The notes: generated by a model from the sequence alone, not told the origin. A stretch of DNA of 64,000 bases from Mycoplasmopsis meleagridis (GCF_900660695.1 NZ_LR215042.1:310001-374000), one strand, 5' to 3'. Positions 29,770 through 39,606 are shown, numbered from the stretch's first letter. Numbers and translations are program-made.

Positions 29770-31605
29770 CTATTTTTTCTTAGCCAAAATATAAATTACT
29801 AAACCAACAACTACAAAGAATAAAACACCTGTAGTTGTAGAAGTAGCTATTAAAGCAATTTTATTTTTATCGTTTTCTTTAACTACTGAATTATTATTAG
29901 TTGTAGGTTTTTGTTCTTCGTTAGTAACTGGATTTTTATCAATAGAAGAGTTTTCTTCAGGAGAAGTGTTATTAGAAACGTTTTCGTCATTTGAAGAAGA
30001 TGGATTTTGACTAGGAGAACTTTCTTCACTAGGAGAAGTATTGTTAGAAATATTTTCTTCGTTAGAAGTATCTGATTTTTCGCTAGAAGAAGGGTTTTGA
30101 GTAGAAGCATTTTGTTCCGAATTATTTTTGTCTTCACTAGCAGTTAATTTATTTTGAATTGAAGCTAAATTATTTTCTAATTCACTAATTTTTCTATTCT
30201 TTTCATCAAGTTGCGTTTTTAAATCTGCTATTTCATTATTTTTAGTTGCTAAGTCATTATCTTTAGTTTCAATTTGTTGATTTAAATTAGCAATTGTTTG
30301 TTCATTTTCTTTATCTTTTTTGGTTAATTTTTGAACTTCTTCTTCAAGTAATTGCACCAAAGTATTTGAATAAGCATTAGCTAACAATTGAATAGGGGGC
30401 TCAACTTCATATTCGCTGTGTGAGCTTATTTTATAGTCATTTTTAACTTTATCATAAATCGAATTAGCTTTTTCAATTAATTTAGTTTTTATCTCACCAG
30501 TAGCTAATTTTAAAGTCTCATTTATTTGTTTAGCACTATAATATTCGGCAGCTAATGATGTTGTAAATTCATTTAACTGTAAAGTTTTAGAAACAGCTGT
30601 GCGGTAATCTCTTTTTTTAATTGCTTCATCAGCTTCTTTAACTAATTCATTACATGCATCAAATAAAAATCCTGTACTAACTGTTCCTATTTTTAACAAA
30701 CTTATGTTGGTAGCTTCATTAATTGCTTTTAATTCTTTAGTTATTTTATCAACTGTTTGAATCATATTGTTTTTAATGTAATTTATTGAAGCTATTAAAA
30801 GACCTTTGATCTTATTTTCTTCTGATAATTGTTCAGTTTTTACCTCACCAGTAGGGCTATTGGTAGCAGAAGTAGATTCTGTTGAAGAAGCTGTTTCTTC
30901 TGTTTGAGTTGAAGTACTTATTTTATTATTTTTTTCTTCAATACTTTGTTTAACTTTAGTTAGTTCATCACCTAAATATTTAATTGCTGTTTCGTCATAA
31001 GCATTAGCTATTAATTTTACTGGTGGAAATAAATTATTATTAGCGTTATGATTTGATAAATTAAATTGTTTTTTAGTATTTTCATAAATATTACTTGCTT
31101 GAGAAGCTAAATATGATCTTAAATCTTTATCACCATTTTTTAATAATTCATTTAAATGTTTAGCAGCATAATATTCTGTGGCAAGATCAGAATAAATTGA
31201 CATAAATTCACTATTATTTTTTAGTAGTTCAGGATACATAGAATTTATTTGTTTCGATTGAACAAGTGTGTTAAAAGTTCTAGTAAGTTCGCTTACTTTA
31301 ACAAAAAGTCCGCCCAAATATTCTTTACCTATTTTTTCAGTATCAATTTGGTAATTATTTTGAATATCAGCTAATAAAAGCGTAATGTTATTTAAAGTTT
31401 GTAAACTCAATTTATAAAAATTCACAGTTGAATTAGCAGTATTATTTATCAATTGATTAAGAGCACTATTATTACTTGTATTTTGACTTTGATTTGACGA
31501 TGTTGAAGAATTATTATTTGTAGTAGAATCGGCTTGACTAATAAAAAAAGGTAAAGTAGCTAACGAAGAAACTATAGGTAAGGAAAATAGATATTTCTTT
31601 TTCAT
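29770..31605 (-). CDS. Array surface protein 2 (two-unit, membrane-anchored)
   Basis: A 611-residue surface protein. Signal peptide residues 1-26 lack a lipobox Cys. Two helical units of about 170 residues follow, sharing the pattern ..EYYAAKxxNELL..IKLIANAY in the first and ..EYYSAKQINETL..IQLLANAY in the second. Then come a coiled coil, a low-complexity stalk rich in S, N, E and P (SSPSQNPSSSNDENVSNN), one membrane helix (IALIATSTTTGVLFFVVVGL) and a KKK stop. The protein is thus displayed outside and anchored at its C-terminus. Its C-terminal half is identical to that of the member at 31717, a sign of gene conversion. Confidence 0.85.
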   Translation of the reverse strand: MKKKYLFSLPIVSSLATLPFFISQADSTTNNNSSTSSNQSQNTSNNSALNQLINNTANSTVNFYKLSLQTLNNITLLLADIQNNYQIDTEKIGKEYLGGLFVKVSELTRTFNTLVQSKQINSMYPELLKNNSEFMSIYSDLATEYYAAKHLNELLKNGDKDLRSYLASQASNIYENTKKQFNLSNHNANNNLFPPVKLIANAYDETAIKYLGDELTKVKQSIEEKNNKISTSTQTEETASSTESTSATNSPTGEVKTEQLSEENKIKGLLIASINYIKNNMIQTVDKITKELKAINEATNISLLKIGTVSTGFLFDACNELVKEADEAIKKRDYRTAVSKTLQLNEFTTSLAAEYYSAKQINETLKLATGEIKTKLIEKANSIYDKVKNDYKISSHSEYEVEPPIQLLANAYSNTLVQLLEEEVQKLTKKDKENEQTIANLNQQIETKDNDLATKNNEIADLKTQLDEKNRKISELENNLASIQNKLTASEDKNNSEQNASTQNPSSSEKSDTSNEENISNNTSPSEESSPSQNPSSSNDENVSNNTSPEENSSIDKNPVTNEEQKPTTNNNSVVKENDKNKIALIATSTTTGVLFFVVVGLVIYILAKKK

Positions 31606-31656
31606 ATTAAAAAATAAAAACTTTCTTAAATTTGCATTAAAAGTTTAGCTTTTTGC

Positions 31657-31674
31657 AAAAAAAAAAAAAAAAAA
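31657..31674 (-). promoter_or_regulatory. T18 tract upstream of array protein 2
   Basis: An 18-bp homopolymer, 51 nt from the start codon, in an intergenic block almost identical to that of protein 1. Confidence 0.65.
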
Positions 31675-31716
31675 GCACCTCATAATGGTTTTTGGCACTT
31701 TTTGTTTTAAATAGCT

Positions 31717-33510
31717 CTATTTTTTCTTAGCCAAAATATAAATTACTAAACCAACAACTACAAAGAATAAAACACCTGTAGTTGTAGAAGTAGCTATTAA
31801 AGCAATTTTATTTTTATCGTTTTCTTTAACTACTGAATTATTATTAGTTGTAGGTTTTTGTTCTTCGTTAGTAACTGGATTTTTATCAATAGAAGAGTTT
31901 TCTTCAGGAGAAGTGTTATTAGAAACGTTTTCGTCATTTGAAGAAGATGGATTTTGACTAGGAGAACTTTCTTCACTAGGAGAAGTATTGTTAGAAATAT
32001 TTTCTTCGTTAGAAGTATCTGATTTTTCGCTAGAAGAAGGGTTTTGAGTAGAAGCATTTTGTTCCGAATTATTTTTGTCTTCACTAGCAGTTAATTTATT
32101 TTGAATTGAAGCTAAATTATTTTCTAATTCACTAATTTTTCTATTCTTTTCATCAAGTTGCGTTTTTAAATCTGTTATTTCATTATTTTTAGTTGCTAAG
32201 TCATTATCTTTAGTTTCAATTTGTTGATTTAAATTAGTAATTGTTTGTTCATTTTCTTTATTTTTTTTAGTTAATTTTTGAACTTCTTCTTCAAGTAATT
32301 GCGCCAAAGTATTTGAATAAGCATTAGCTAACAATTGAATAGGAGGCTCAACTTCATATTCGCTGTGTGAGCTTATTTTATAGTCATTTTTGACTGTATC
32401 ATAAATAGAATCTGCTTTTTCAATTAGTTTCGTTCTTATCTCGCCTGTTGCTAATTTTAAAGTGTCATTTATTTGCTTTGCACTATAATATTCGGCAGCT
32501 AATGATGTTGTAAATTCATTTAACTGCAAAGTTTTAGAAATTGCTTTAGAATATTCCCTGTTTTTAATTGCTTCTTCTGCTGCTTTAACTAAATCATTGC
32601 ATGCTTCGAATAAAAACCTGGTGCTAACTGTTCCTATCTTTAGTAAGCTTATGTTGGTAGCTTCATTAATCGCTTTTAATTCCTTAGTTATTTTATCAAC
32701 CGTTTGAATCATATTGTTTTTAATGTAATTAATTGAGGCAATTAGAAGAGCTTTTATTTTATTTTCTTCTGATAATTGTTCTGTTTTCACCTCACCAGTA
32801 GGGCTATTGGTAACAGGAGTAGATTCTGTTGAAGAAATTTTTTCTTCTGTTTGAGTTGATGAATCATCTTTTTTGATTTTATTTTGATTTTCTTCATTAA
32901 TTTTTTTAGCTTTAGTTAGTTCTTCTCCTAAATACTTAATTGCTTCGTTTTCATAAGAATTAACTATTAATTTAACAGGAGGAGTAAAAGCATTAGAAGT
33001 ACTATGATTTAATAAACTAAAATTAGTTTTAGCATTGTTATATATATTTTGCGCATTGGCTGCTAGATGAGAACGTAAATTAGTATCTGCTTTTGATAGC
33101 AATTCATCTAGGTGTTGTACAGCATAATATTCTGATGCTAAATCAGATTGTAAACTAATAAATTCACTATTATTTGATATTAACTTAGGATAATCAACGG
33201 AACTATTTGGAGTACTTAATTTCTTTAATTCTTGATTAAGGCTATTTAACTTAGAAAAATTGAGAAAAAGATATTTTGCACCTAATAATGCAGTTTTTAT
33301 TTTGTAAGTTGCTTCAATTTTAGACAAAATATTGATAGATCTAGATATAGTTTGAATACTTAAAACTGAATTACGATTACTACTTTCAAGAATACTTTTT
33401 TTAGCTGCTTCAAGAGACTGACTATCAGTTGAAGAAACTTGACTAATAAAAAAAGGTAAAGTAGCTAACGAAGAAACTATAGGTAAGGAAAATAGATATT
33501 TCTTTTTCAT
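31717..33510 (-). CDS. Array surface protein 3 (two-unit, membrane-anchored)
   Basis: A 597-residue member with the same signal peptide, stalk and anchor as protein 2, but a divergent first unit (SSTDSQSLEAAKKSILESSN start; KIKTALLGAKYLF). The second unit and coiled coil are nearly the same as in the others. The variable N-terminal unit sitting between constant ends is the expected form for a family that exchanges exposed domains by recombination. The role is unknown; adhesion or immune evasion is inference only. Confidence 0.85.
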   Translation of the reverse strand: MKKKYLFSLPIVSSLATLPFFISQVSSTDSQSLEAAKKSILESSNRNSVLSIQTISRSINILSKIEATYKIKTALLGAKYLFLNFSKLNSLNQELKKLSTPNSSVDYPKLISNNSEFISLQSDLASEYYAVQHLDELLSKADTNLRSHLAANAQNIYNNAKTNFSLLNHSTSNAFTPPVKLIVNSYENEAIKYLGEELTKAKKINEENQNKIKKDDSSTQTEEKISSTESTPVTNSPTGEVKTEQLSEENKIKALLIASINYIKNNMIQTVDKITKELKAINEATNISLLKIGTVSTRFLFEACNDLVKAAEEAIKNREYSKAISKTLQLNEFTTSLAAEYYSAKQINDTLKLATGEIRTKLIEKADSIYDTVKNDYKISSHSEYEVEPPIQLLANAYSNTLAQLLEEEVQKLTKKNKENEQTITNLNQQIETKDNDLATKNNEITDLKTQLDEKNRKISELENNLASIQNKLTASEDKNNSEQNASTQNPSSSEKSDTSNEENISNNTSPSEESSPSQNPSSSNDENVSNNTSPEENSSIDKNPVTNEEQKPTTNNNSVVKENDKNKIALIATSTTTGVLFFVVVGLVIYILAKKK

Positions 33511-33561
33511 ATTAAAAAATAAAAACTTTCTTAAATTTGCATTAAAAGTTTAGCTTTTTGC

Positions 33562-33579
33562 AAAAAAAAAAAAAAAAAA
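33562..33579 (-). promoter_or_regulatory. T18 tract upstream of array protein 3
   Basis: An 18-bp homopolymer, 51 nt from the start codon, with the same downstream sequence as the other blocks and a slightly changed hairpin (TAGGGTGCTT). Confidence 0.65.
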
Positions 33580-33658
33580 GCACCCTATAATGGTTTTTGG
33601 CACTTTTTATAGAATAATCAAGTTTATATAACAAATAAAAAACACGCTCACGTGTTTT

Positions 33659-34591
33659 TTATTTTCTTTTCACAACAATATAAATTATTAATCCAAGAAC
33701 AACTAAAAATAAAATTCCTGTTGCAGTTGAAGTTGCTATTAAAGCAGGTTTATTTACATCACTAATAGAAGAATTAGTTTGATCACTAGTTTGACTATCT
33801 TTTTGAGCAAGTTGTTTCTTTAATTCTTCTAATTGAGTTTTGTATTCTTCTGCTTGTTGTTTTATAGTTTCTAATTGTTTATTACTTTCTTGAATTTGAT
33901 TATTTAATTGTTCAATTTGAGTTTTATTATTATCATTTTGCGTATTAAGTAAAGAAGTCAATTTATTTGCATAACCGCTAGCTAATAGTTGAATTGGTGG
34001 TTCAATAGCTGTTGTACTAGTAGATGTATCACTTGCTCCAGCAGCAAGTTTTGCATATTCTGCTTTAACAGTTTCATAAACTGAGTGAGCTTGCGAAATA
34101 AGTTGAGTTCTAACATCATCTTTAGCTAATTTAAAAAGTTCACCAATTTGTTTAGCAGCATAGTAATCTGAAGCTAAACTAGAAGTAAATTCATTCAACT
34201 GTATTACTTTTGAAACAGCAGTATCTAATCTTTTGCTTTTAATAGCAGCTTCTGCTTCTGTAGCAACTTGATTACTATATTGTAAATATGTAGCTGTGGT
34301 TGCTGCTCCTAAATCAGCTATATTAATTCCTGTAGATGCGCTAATTTCTTTTAATTCATTAGTTGTTTTAGCAACTGTTGTAATCATATTTGCTTTAAGG
34401 AGTTTTAAAGAAGATTCTAATAAACCATTTGTTAAAGCAATAGTTTCATCTGAATTTTTCGGAGTATAAGTTTGTGAACCATTTCCTCCTTGAGTATCAG
34501 CAGAAACTTGACTAGCAACAACAGGTAAAGCAGCTAAAGAAGAAATAGCTGGTAAAGTAAATAGATATTTTTTCATTTTAGTCAAAATCAA
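33659..34591 (-). CDS. Array surface protein 4 (single-unit, membrane-anchored)
   Basis: A 310-residue short member with one helical unit (LLKANMITTVAKTTNELKEI .. SLASDYYAAKQIGELFK .. PPIQLLASGYANKL), then a coiled coil (TQIEQLNNQIQESNKQLETI) and the anchor PALIATSTATGILFLVVLGL. The signal peptide differs (MKKYLFTLPAISSLAALPVV); the open frame begins four codons earlier, at 34591, so ATG 34576 is the likely start. It matches the second unit of the long members, so the long ones look like a duplication of this form. It is preceded by its own homopolymer, 39 nt away from the open-frame start. Confidence 0.83.
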   Translation of the reverse strand: MILTKMKKYLFTLPAISSLAALPVVASQVSADTQGGNGSQTYTPKNSDETIALTNGLLESSLKLLKANMITTVAKTTNELKEISASTGINIADLGAATTATYLQYSNQVATEAEAAIKSKRLDTAVSKVIQLNEFTSSLASDYYAAKQIGELFKLAKDDVRTQLISQAHSVYETVKAEYAKLAAGASDTSTSTTAIEPPIQLLASGYANKLTSLLNTQNDNNKTQIEQLNNQIQESNKQLETIKQQAEEYKTQLEELKKQLAQKDSQTSDQTNSSISDVNKPALIATSTATGILFLVVLGLIIYIVVKRK

Positions 34592-34630
34592 TCTTTCTAT
34601 TAAGTTTAATTTATATCTAAATTTTATTAC

Positions 34631-34648
34631 AAAAAAAAAAAAAAAAAA
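34631..34648 (-). promoter_or_regulatory. T18 tract upstream of array protein 4
   Basis: An 18-bp homopolymer. The sequence around it differs from the other blocks (TTGTAATAAAAT follows on the coding strand), yet the tract length is kept. The hairpin before it is weaker. Confidence 0.6.
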
Positions 34649-34740
34649 GGCACTTTCTACAATATGGTGACTCTTTGGAATAAAATAATATGTTTACTAA
34701 AATTAAAAATTAATATCATAAACTCTTTAACAAAAAATAG

Positions 34741-36534
34741 TTATTTTTTCTTAGCCAAAATATAAATTACTAAACCAACAACTACAAAGAATAAAACACC
34801 TGTAGTAGTGGAAGTAGCTATTAAAGCAATTTTATTTTTATCGTTTTCTTTAACTACTGAATTATTATTAGTTGTAGGTTTTTGTTCTTCGTTAGAAGTA
34901 GATGGATTTTTGTTAGAAGAACTTTCTTCACTGGTAGAAGGTTTTTCTTCAGGAAAAGTGTTGTTAGAAACGTTCTCTTCATTTGATGTAGATGGATTTT
35001 GACTAGGAGAAGAAATATTTTCTTCGTTAGAAATATCTGGTTTTTCGCTAGAAGAAGGGTTTTGTTCCGAATTATTTTTTTCTTCACTAGCAGTTAATTT
35101 ATTTTGAATTGAAGCTAAATTATTTTCTAATTCACTAATTTTTCTATTCTTTTCATTTAGTTGCGTTTTTAAATCTGCTATTTCGTTATCTTTAGTTGCT
35201 AAGTCATTATCTTTATTTTCAATTTGTTGATTTAAATTAGCAATTGTTTGTTCATTTTCTTTATCTTTTTTGGTTAATTTTTCAATTTCTTCTTCAAGTA
35301 ATTGCACCAAAGTATTTGAATAAGCATTAGCTAACAATTGAATAGGAGGCTCAACTTCATATTCGCTGTGCGAGCTTATTTTATAGTCATTTTTTACTGT
35401 ATCGTAAATCGAATTAGCTTTTTCAATTAATTTAGTTTTTATTTCACCAGTAGCTAATTTTAAAGTCTCATTTATTTGTTTGGCACTATAATATTCGGCA
35501 GCTAATGATGTTGTAAATTCATTTAACTGTAAAGTTTTAGAAACTGCTTTAGAATATTCCCTGTTTTTAATTGCTTCTTCTGCTGCTTTAGCTAATTCAT
35601 CACATGCTTCAAATAAAAACTTGGTGCTAACTGTTCCTATCTTTAGTAAGCTTATGTTGGTAGCTTCATTAATTGCTTTTAATTCCTTAGTTATTTTATC
35701 AACTGTTTGAATCATATTATTTTTAATGTAATTGATTGAAGCAATTAGAAGAGCTTTGATTTTATTTTCTTCAGATAATTGTTCTGTTTTCACCTCACCA
35801 GTAGGGTTATTGGTAACAGGAGTAGATTCTGTTGAAGAAGTTGTTTCTTCTGTTTGAGTTGATGAATCATCTTTTTTGATTTTATTTTGATTTTCTTCAT
35901 TAATTTTTTTAGCTTTAGTTAGTTCTTCTCCTAAATAATTAACAGCATTATTTTCATAAGCATTAACTATTAATTTGATAGGAGGATATAAAGCATTACT
36001 ATTTAATGATTTATAATCGTTTTTAGCTTTTTCATAAATTTTTGAAGCATTAGAAACTAATTGATTGCGTAAATCGCTATCAGCATTTTTTAATAATTCT
36101 TCTAAATGTTGTGCAGCAAAATATTCTGAAGCTAAATCAGACTGTAAAGCTATAAATTCAGAATTATTAGTTAATAGTTGCGTTAAACTAGACTGATCTT
36201 TTGATCTATGTAAAGAATTAAAATCTTTATTTAATTGTCCTAATTTAGCATAATTACCATAAAAATATTCTAGACCAATTGATTGTAATTGTATTTTATA
36301 ATTATTTTGAATTCTAGTTAATACTCCAACTATATTATTCATCAGAGCAACACTTAATTCAGAATAACGTTGACTACTTTTAGCAATATTATCTCTTAAA
36401 GTGTTAATAAATTGATCTGATGAAGATGAAGAATTATTCTGACTATTTGTAGTAGAAGTATTTTGACTAATAAAAAAAGGTAAAGTAGCTAACGAAGAAA
36501 CTATAGGTAAGGAAAATAGATATTTCTTTTTCAT
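34741..36534 (-). CDS. Array surface protein 5 (two-unit, membrane-anchored)
   Basis: A 597-residue member. The signal peptide is as in protein 2, and the first unit is divergent (QRYSELSVALMNNIVGVLTR, KIQLQSIGLEYFYGN). The second unit has small differences (TGTVSTKFLFEACDELAK-type positions) shared with protein 3. The stalk is rearranged, with ENVSNNTFPEEKPSTSEE, as expected when short repeats in low-complexity DNA recombine. Membrane anchor and KKK end are the same as in protein 2. Confidence 0.85.
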   Translation of the reverse strand: MKKKYLFSLPIVSSLATLPFFISQNTSTTNSQNNSSSSSDQFINTLRDNIAKSSQRYSELSVALMNNIVGVLTRIQNNYKIQLQSIGLEYFYGNYAKLGQLNKDFNSLHRSKDQSSLTQLLTNNSEFIALQSDLASEYFAAQHLEELLKNADSDLRNQLVSNASKIYEKAKNDYKSLNSNALYPPIKLIVNAYENNAVNYLGEELTKAKKINEENQNKIKKDDSSTQTEETTSSTESTPVTNNPTGEVKTEQLSEENKIKALLIASINYIKNNMIQTVDKITKELKAINEATNISLLKIGTVSTKFLFEACDELAKAAEEAIKNREYSKAVSKTLQLNEFTTSLAAEYYSAKQINETLKLATGEIKTKLIEKANSIYDTVKNDYKISSHSEYEVEPPIQLLANAYSNTLVQLLEEEIEKLTKKDKENEQTIANLNQQIENKDNDLATKDNEIADLKTQLNEKNRKISELENNLASIQNKLTASEEKNNSEQNPSSSEKPDISNEENISSPSQNPSTSNEENVSNNTFPEEKPSTSEESSSNKNPSTSNEEQKPTTNNNSVVKENDKNKIALIATSTTTGVLFFVVVGLVIYILAKKK

Positions 36535-36585
36535 ATTAAAAAATAAAAACTTTCTTAAATTTGCATTAAAAGTTTAGCCTTTTGC

Positions 36586-36603
36586 AAAAAAAAAAAAAAA
36601 AAA
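36586..36603 (-). promoter_or_regulatory. T18 tract upstream of array protein 5
   Basis: An 18-bp homopolymer, 51 nt from the start codon, after a hairpin with GAGGCGC in place of GAGGTGC. Confidence 0.65.
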
Positions 36604-36645
36604 GCGCCTCATAATGATTTTTGGCACTTTTTGTTTTAAATAGCT

Positions 36646-38433
36646 CTATTTTTTCTTAGCTAAAATATAAATTACTAAACCAACAACTACAAAGAATAAA
36701 ACACCTGTAGTAGTAGAAGTAGCTATTAAAGCAATTTTATTTTTATCGTTTTCTTTAACTACTGAATTATTATTAGTTGTAGGTTTTTCTTCCTCGTTAA
36801 TAACTGGATTTTTATCAGTAGAAGGATTTTGCTCAGGAGAAGTGTTATTAGAAACGTTTTCTTCATTTGAAGTAGATGGATTTTGACTAGGAGAACTTTC
36901 TTCACTAGGAGAAGTATTGTTAGAAATATTTTCATCACCAGAAGTATCTGGTTTTTCGCCAGAAGAAGGATTTTGTTCTGAATTATTTTTTTCTTCACTA
37001 GCAGTTAATTTATTTTGAATTGAAGCTAAATTATTTTCTAATTCACTAATTTTTCTATTCTTTTCATCGAGTTGCGTTTTTAAATCTGCTATTTCATTAT
37101 TTTTAGTTGCTAAGTCATTATCTTTATTTTCAATTTGTTGATTTAAATTAGCAATTGTTTGTTCATTTTCTTTATCTTTTTTGGTTAATTTTTGAACTTC
37201 TTCTTCAAGTAATTGCACCAAAGTATTTGAATAAGCATTAGCTAACAATTGAATAGGAGGTTCAACTTCGTATTCGCTGTGCGAGCTTATTTTATAGTCA
37301 TTTTTTACTGTATCATAAATAGAATCTGCTTTTTCAATTAGTTTCGTTCTTATTTCGCCCTTTGCTAATTTTAAAGTGTCATTTATTTGTTTAGCACTAT
37401 AATATTCGGCAGCTAACGATGTCGTAAATTCATTTAATTGTAAAGTTTTAGAAACTGCTGTGCGGTAATCTCTTTTTTTAATTGCTTCATCAGCTTCTTT
37501 AACTAATTCATTACATGCATCAAATAAAAATCCTGTACTAACTGTTCCTATCTTTAGTAAGCTTATGTTTGTAGCTTCATTAATTGCTTTTAATTCCTTA
37601 GTTATTTTATCAACTGTTTGAATCATATTATTTTTAATGTAATTAGTTGAAGCAATTAGAAGAGCTTTTATTTTATTTTCTTCTGATAATTGTTCTGTTT
37701 TCACCTCACCAGTAGGGTTATTGGTAACAGGAGTAGATTCTGTTGAAGAAGTTATTTCTTCGGTTTGAGTTGAACTATCTTTTGAACTTTTAGTTTGATT
37801 TTCTTCATTAATTTTTTTAGCTTTAGTTAGTTCATCTCCTAAATATTTCACAGTTGCTTCGTCATAAGCATTAGCTATTGATTTTATTGGAGGGGCAAAA
37901 TTATTAGCTCCATTATGAAAAGATAAATTAAATTTATTTTTAGCACTTGCATAAATATTAGATGCTTGAGAAAGTAAATATGAACGTAAATTTTCATCAT
38001 CTTTTGTAAGCAAATCATCTAAGTGTTGCAAAGCAAAATACTCTGAAGCCAAATCAGATTGGAAAGAAATAAAATCAGAATTATTTGCTATTAACTTTGA
38101 GTAATCATTTGAATTATTGTAAGATTTAAATTCAGAATTAAGTTTTGACAACTTTTGAAAGTTTCCATACAAATATTCTAATCCTATTAGTGCCATGTTA
38201 ATTTTATATTGGTTTTGAATTTTGGATAAAATCACACTAATATTATTCATTGTATTGAGACTTAATGCGGAATAATAATTAGTACTTTTTACAATATCAT
38301 CCTTTATTTTACTAAGAGAAGTATTATTCTGATTCGAGCTTGTTTGAGTTGTTGTATTACTTTGACTAATAAAAAAAGGTAAAGTTGCTAAAGAAGAAAC
38401 TATAGGTAAGGAAAATAGATATTTCTTTTTCAT
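36646..38433 (-). CDS. Array surface protein 6 (two-unit, membrane-anchored)
   Basis: A 595-residue member. The first unit is its own variant (SNTTTQTSSNQNNTSLSKIK start; KINMALIGLEYLYGNFQKL). The second unit mixes stretches: CNELVKEADEAIKKRDYRTA as in proteins 1 and 2, and KADSIYDTVKNDYKI as in protein 3. This mosaic pattern supports exchange between members. Coiled coil, stalk (NTSPEQNPSTDKNPVINEE) and anchor follow. Confidence 0.85.
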   Translation of the reverse strand: MKKKYLFSLPIVSSLATLPFFISQSNTTTQTSSNQNNTSLSKIKDDIVKSTNYYSALSLNTMNNISVILSKIQNQYKINMALIGLEYLYGNFQKLSKLNSEFKSYNNSNDYSKLIANNSDFISFQSDLASEYFALQHLDDLLTKDDENLRSYLLSQASNIYASAKNKFNLSFHNGANNFAPPIKSIANAYDEATVKYLGDELTKAKKINEENQTKSSKDSSTQTEEITSSTESTPVTNNPTGEVKTEQLSEENKIKALLIASTNYIKNNMIQTVDKITKELKAINEATNISLLKIGTVSTGFLFDACNELVKEADEAIKKRDYRTAVSKTLQLNEFTTSLAAEYYSAKQINDTLKLAKGEIRTKLIEKADSIYDTVKNDYKISSHSEYEVEPPIQLLANAYSNTLVQLLEEEVQKLTKKDKENEQTIANLNQQIENKDNDLATKNNEIADLKTQLDEKNRKISELENNLASIQNKLTASEEKNNSEQNPSSGEKPDTSGDENISNNTSPSEESSPSQNPSTSNEENVSNNTSPEQNPSTDKNPVINEEEKPTTNNNSVVKENDKNKIALIATSTTTGVLFFVVVGLVIYILAKKK

Positions 38434-38484
38434 ATTAAAAAATAAAAACTTTCTTAAATTTGCATTAAAAGTTTAGCTTTTTGC

Positions 38485-38501
38485 AAAAAAAAAAAAAAAA
38501 A
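38485..38501 (-). promoter_or_regulatory. T17 tract upstream of array protein 6
   Basis: A 17-bp homopolymer, the shortest in the array, 51 nt from the start codon in an otherwise conserved block. Confidence 0.65.
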
Positions 38502-38540
38502 GCACCTCATAATGGTTTTTGGCACTTTAGAAGTTAAAAA

Positions 38541-39494
38541 TTATTTTTTCTTGAATAAAATTTTCTTCTTAAAAATTAAATAGGAAACTAAAGAAAGCGC
38601 AGCTACAAATAATAAAGCAGTTAGTGATGAAGTAGCAATTAAAGCAGATTTATTTCTTTTGTTTATAGAAATATTAGTTTCTTTTTCATTTTTTAATTTT
38701 TGAATTTTTAAATTTTTTTCATTAATTTCGTCATTAAAAGTTTTAATTTGTTCTTTTTGTTTTTCTAAAGAAGAATTCAAATTATCTAATTCATTTGTAT
38801 TTTCATTAAGCGTTTGTTTCAAATTATTAATTTCTGGATTTTTTGCATCAATTAAACTATTATTCAAGGAAGTAATTTCTCTTGCATAAGAATTAGCTAA
38901 CAATTGAATTGGTGGTTCAATTAATAAATTATTTTCTTGGTTTCTTTTTTGGTATTCATTTTTAACTGTTTCATAAATATTTTGTGCTTTAGAAACAATT
39001 TGCACTTTTATTTCTTCTTTTAGAGAATTAAAAAGATCATAAATTTCTTTAACACTATTGTAATCTTTATTTAAACTATTTACAAAATCTGTCAATTGCA
39101 AGATATTATTAACTGCTTCTTCATAGTCTTTAGAATCAATGTTAGTCATAATTCTATTAGCTAAAGATTCAGAAGCATTAAGATATGATTCATTAGTTTT
39201 TGAACCTAAAAAGGATAAACTAATACCACTTATAATATAAATTTCACTTAATTTTTGTGTAATATTATTAACTGTTTCAATCATTTTTGCTTTATTAGAA
39301 GCTAAAGAAGTTTTTAAAAAACTTTCTAATTTTTTAATATTTTCTTCAGCAGATATTTCTTCATTTTGAGAAGAATTATTGTCATTATTTGTAGAACTAT
39401 TATTCGCAGAAGAAGCAGAAATTTGACTAGCTACAAAAGGCAAAGTAATTGTTGAAAATAAAGAAGGCAAAATAAAAATATATTTCTTTTTCAT
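38541..39494 (-). CDS. Array surface protein 7 (single-unit, most divergent, membrane-anchored)
   Basis: A 317-residue member and the first in the direction of transcription. Signal peptide MKKKYIFILPSLFSTITLPF, one helical unit (KAKMIETVNNITQKLSEIYI .. PPIQLLANSYAREI), a coiled coil (LKQTLNENTNELDNLNSSLE), then a membrane helix (ALIATSSLTALLFVAALSLV) and a KKK-rich end. It lacks the Ser-rich stalk and is the only member without an upstream homopolymer tract. It may be the constitutive or ancestral gene of the family. Confidence 0.82.
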   Translation of the reverse strand: MKKKYIFILPSLFSTITLPFVASQISASSANNSSTNNDNNSSQNEEISAEENIKKLESFLKTSLASNKAKMIETVNNITQKLSEIYIISGISLSFLGSKTNESYLNASESLANRIMTNIDSKDYEEAVNNILQLTDFVNSLNKDYNSVKEIYDLFNSLKEEIKVQIVSKAQNIYETVKNEYQKRNQENNLLIEPPIQLLANSYAREITSLNNSLIDAKNPEINNLKQTLNENTNELDNLNSSLEKQKEQIKTFNDEINEKNLKIQKLKNEKETNISINKRNKSALIATSSLTALLFVAALSLVSYLIFKKKILFKKK

Positions 39495-39606
39495 GTACTA
39501 ATTAGTTTCCTTAATTTATAATAAAAAATATTTTATTATAAAAGTAATTTTCAAGTTTCTTTTTGTCATTTTTTAGGTAAAAATTGAAAAATTAAACTAA
39601 AAAAAC

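Noticed and set aside
29883-30137. Minus-strand 84-aa frames opposite or shifted from the Ser-rich stalks in the array (also at 31830, 34854, 36759)
   Set aside because: They are +1/-1 readings of the same low-complexity repeat in each gene, made of K, I, L and N only.
27894-39494. CRISPR-like array
   Set aside because: Repeats here are kb-sized paralogous genes and short repeats in stalk coding sequence. There are no regular 24-40 bp repeats with unique spacers and no cas genes.
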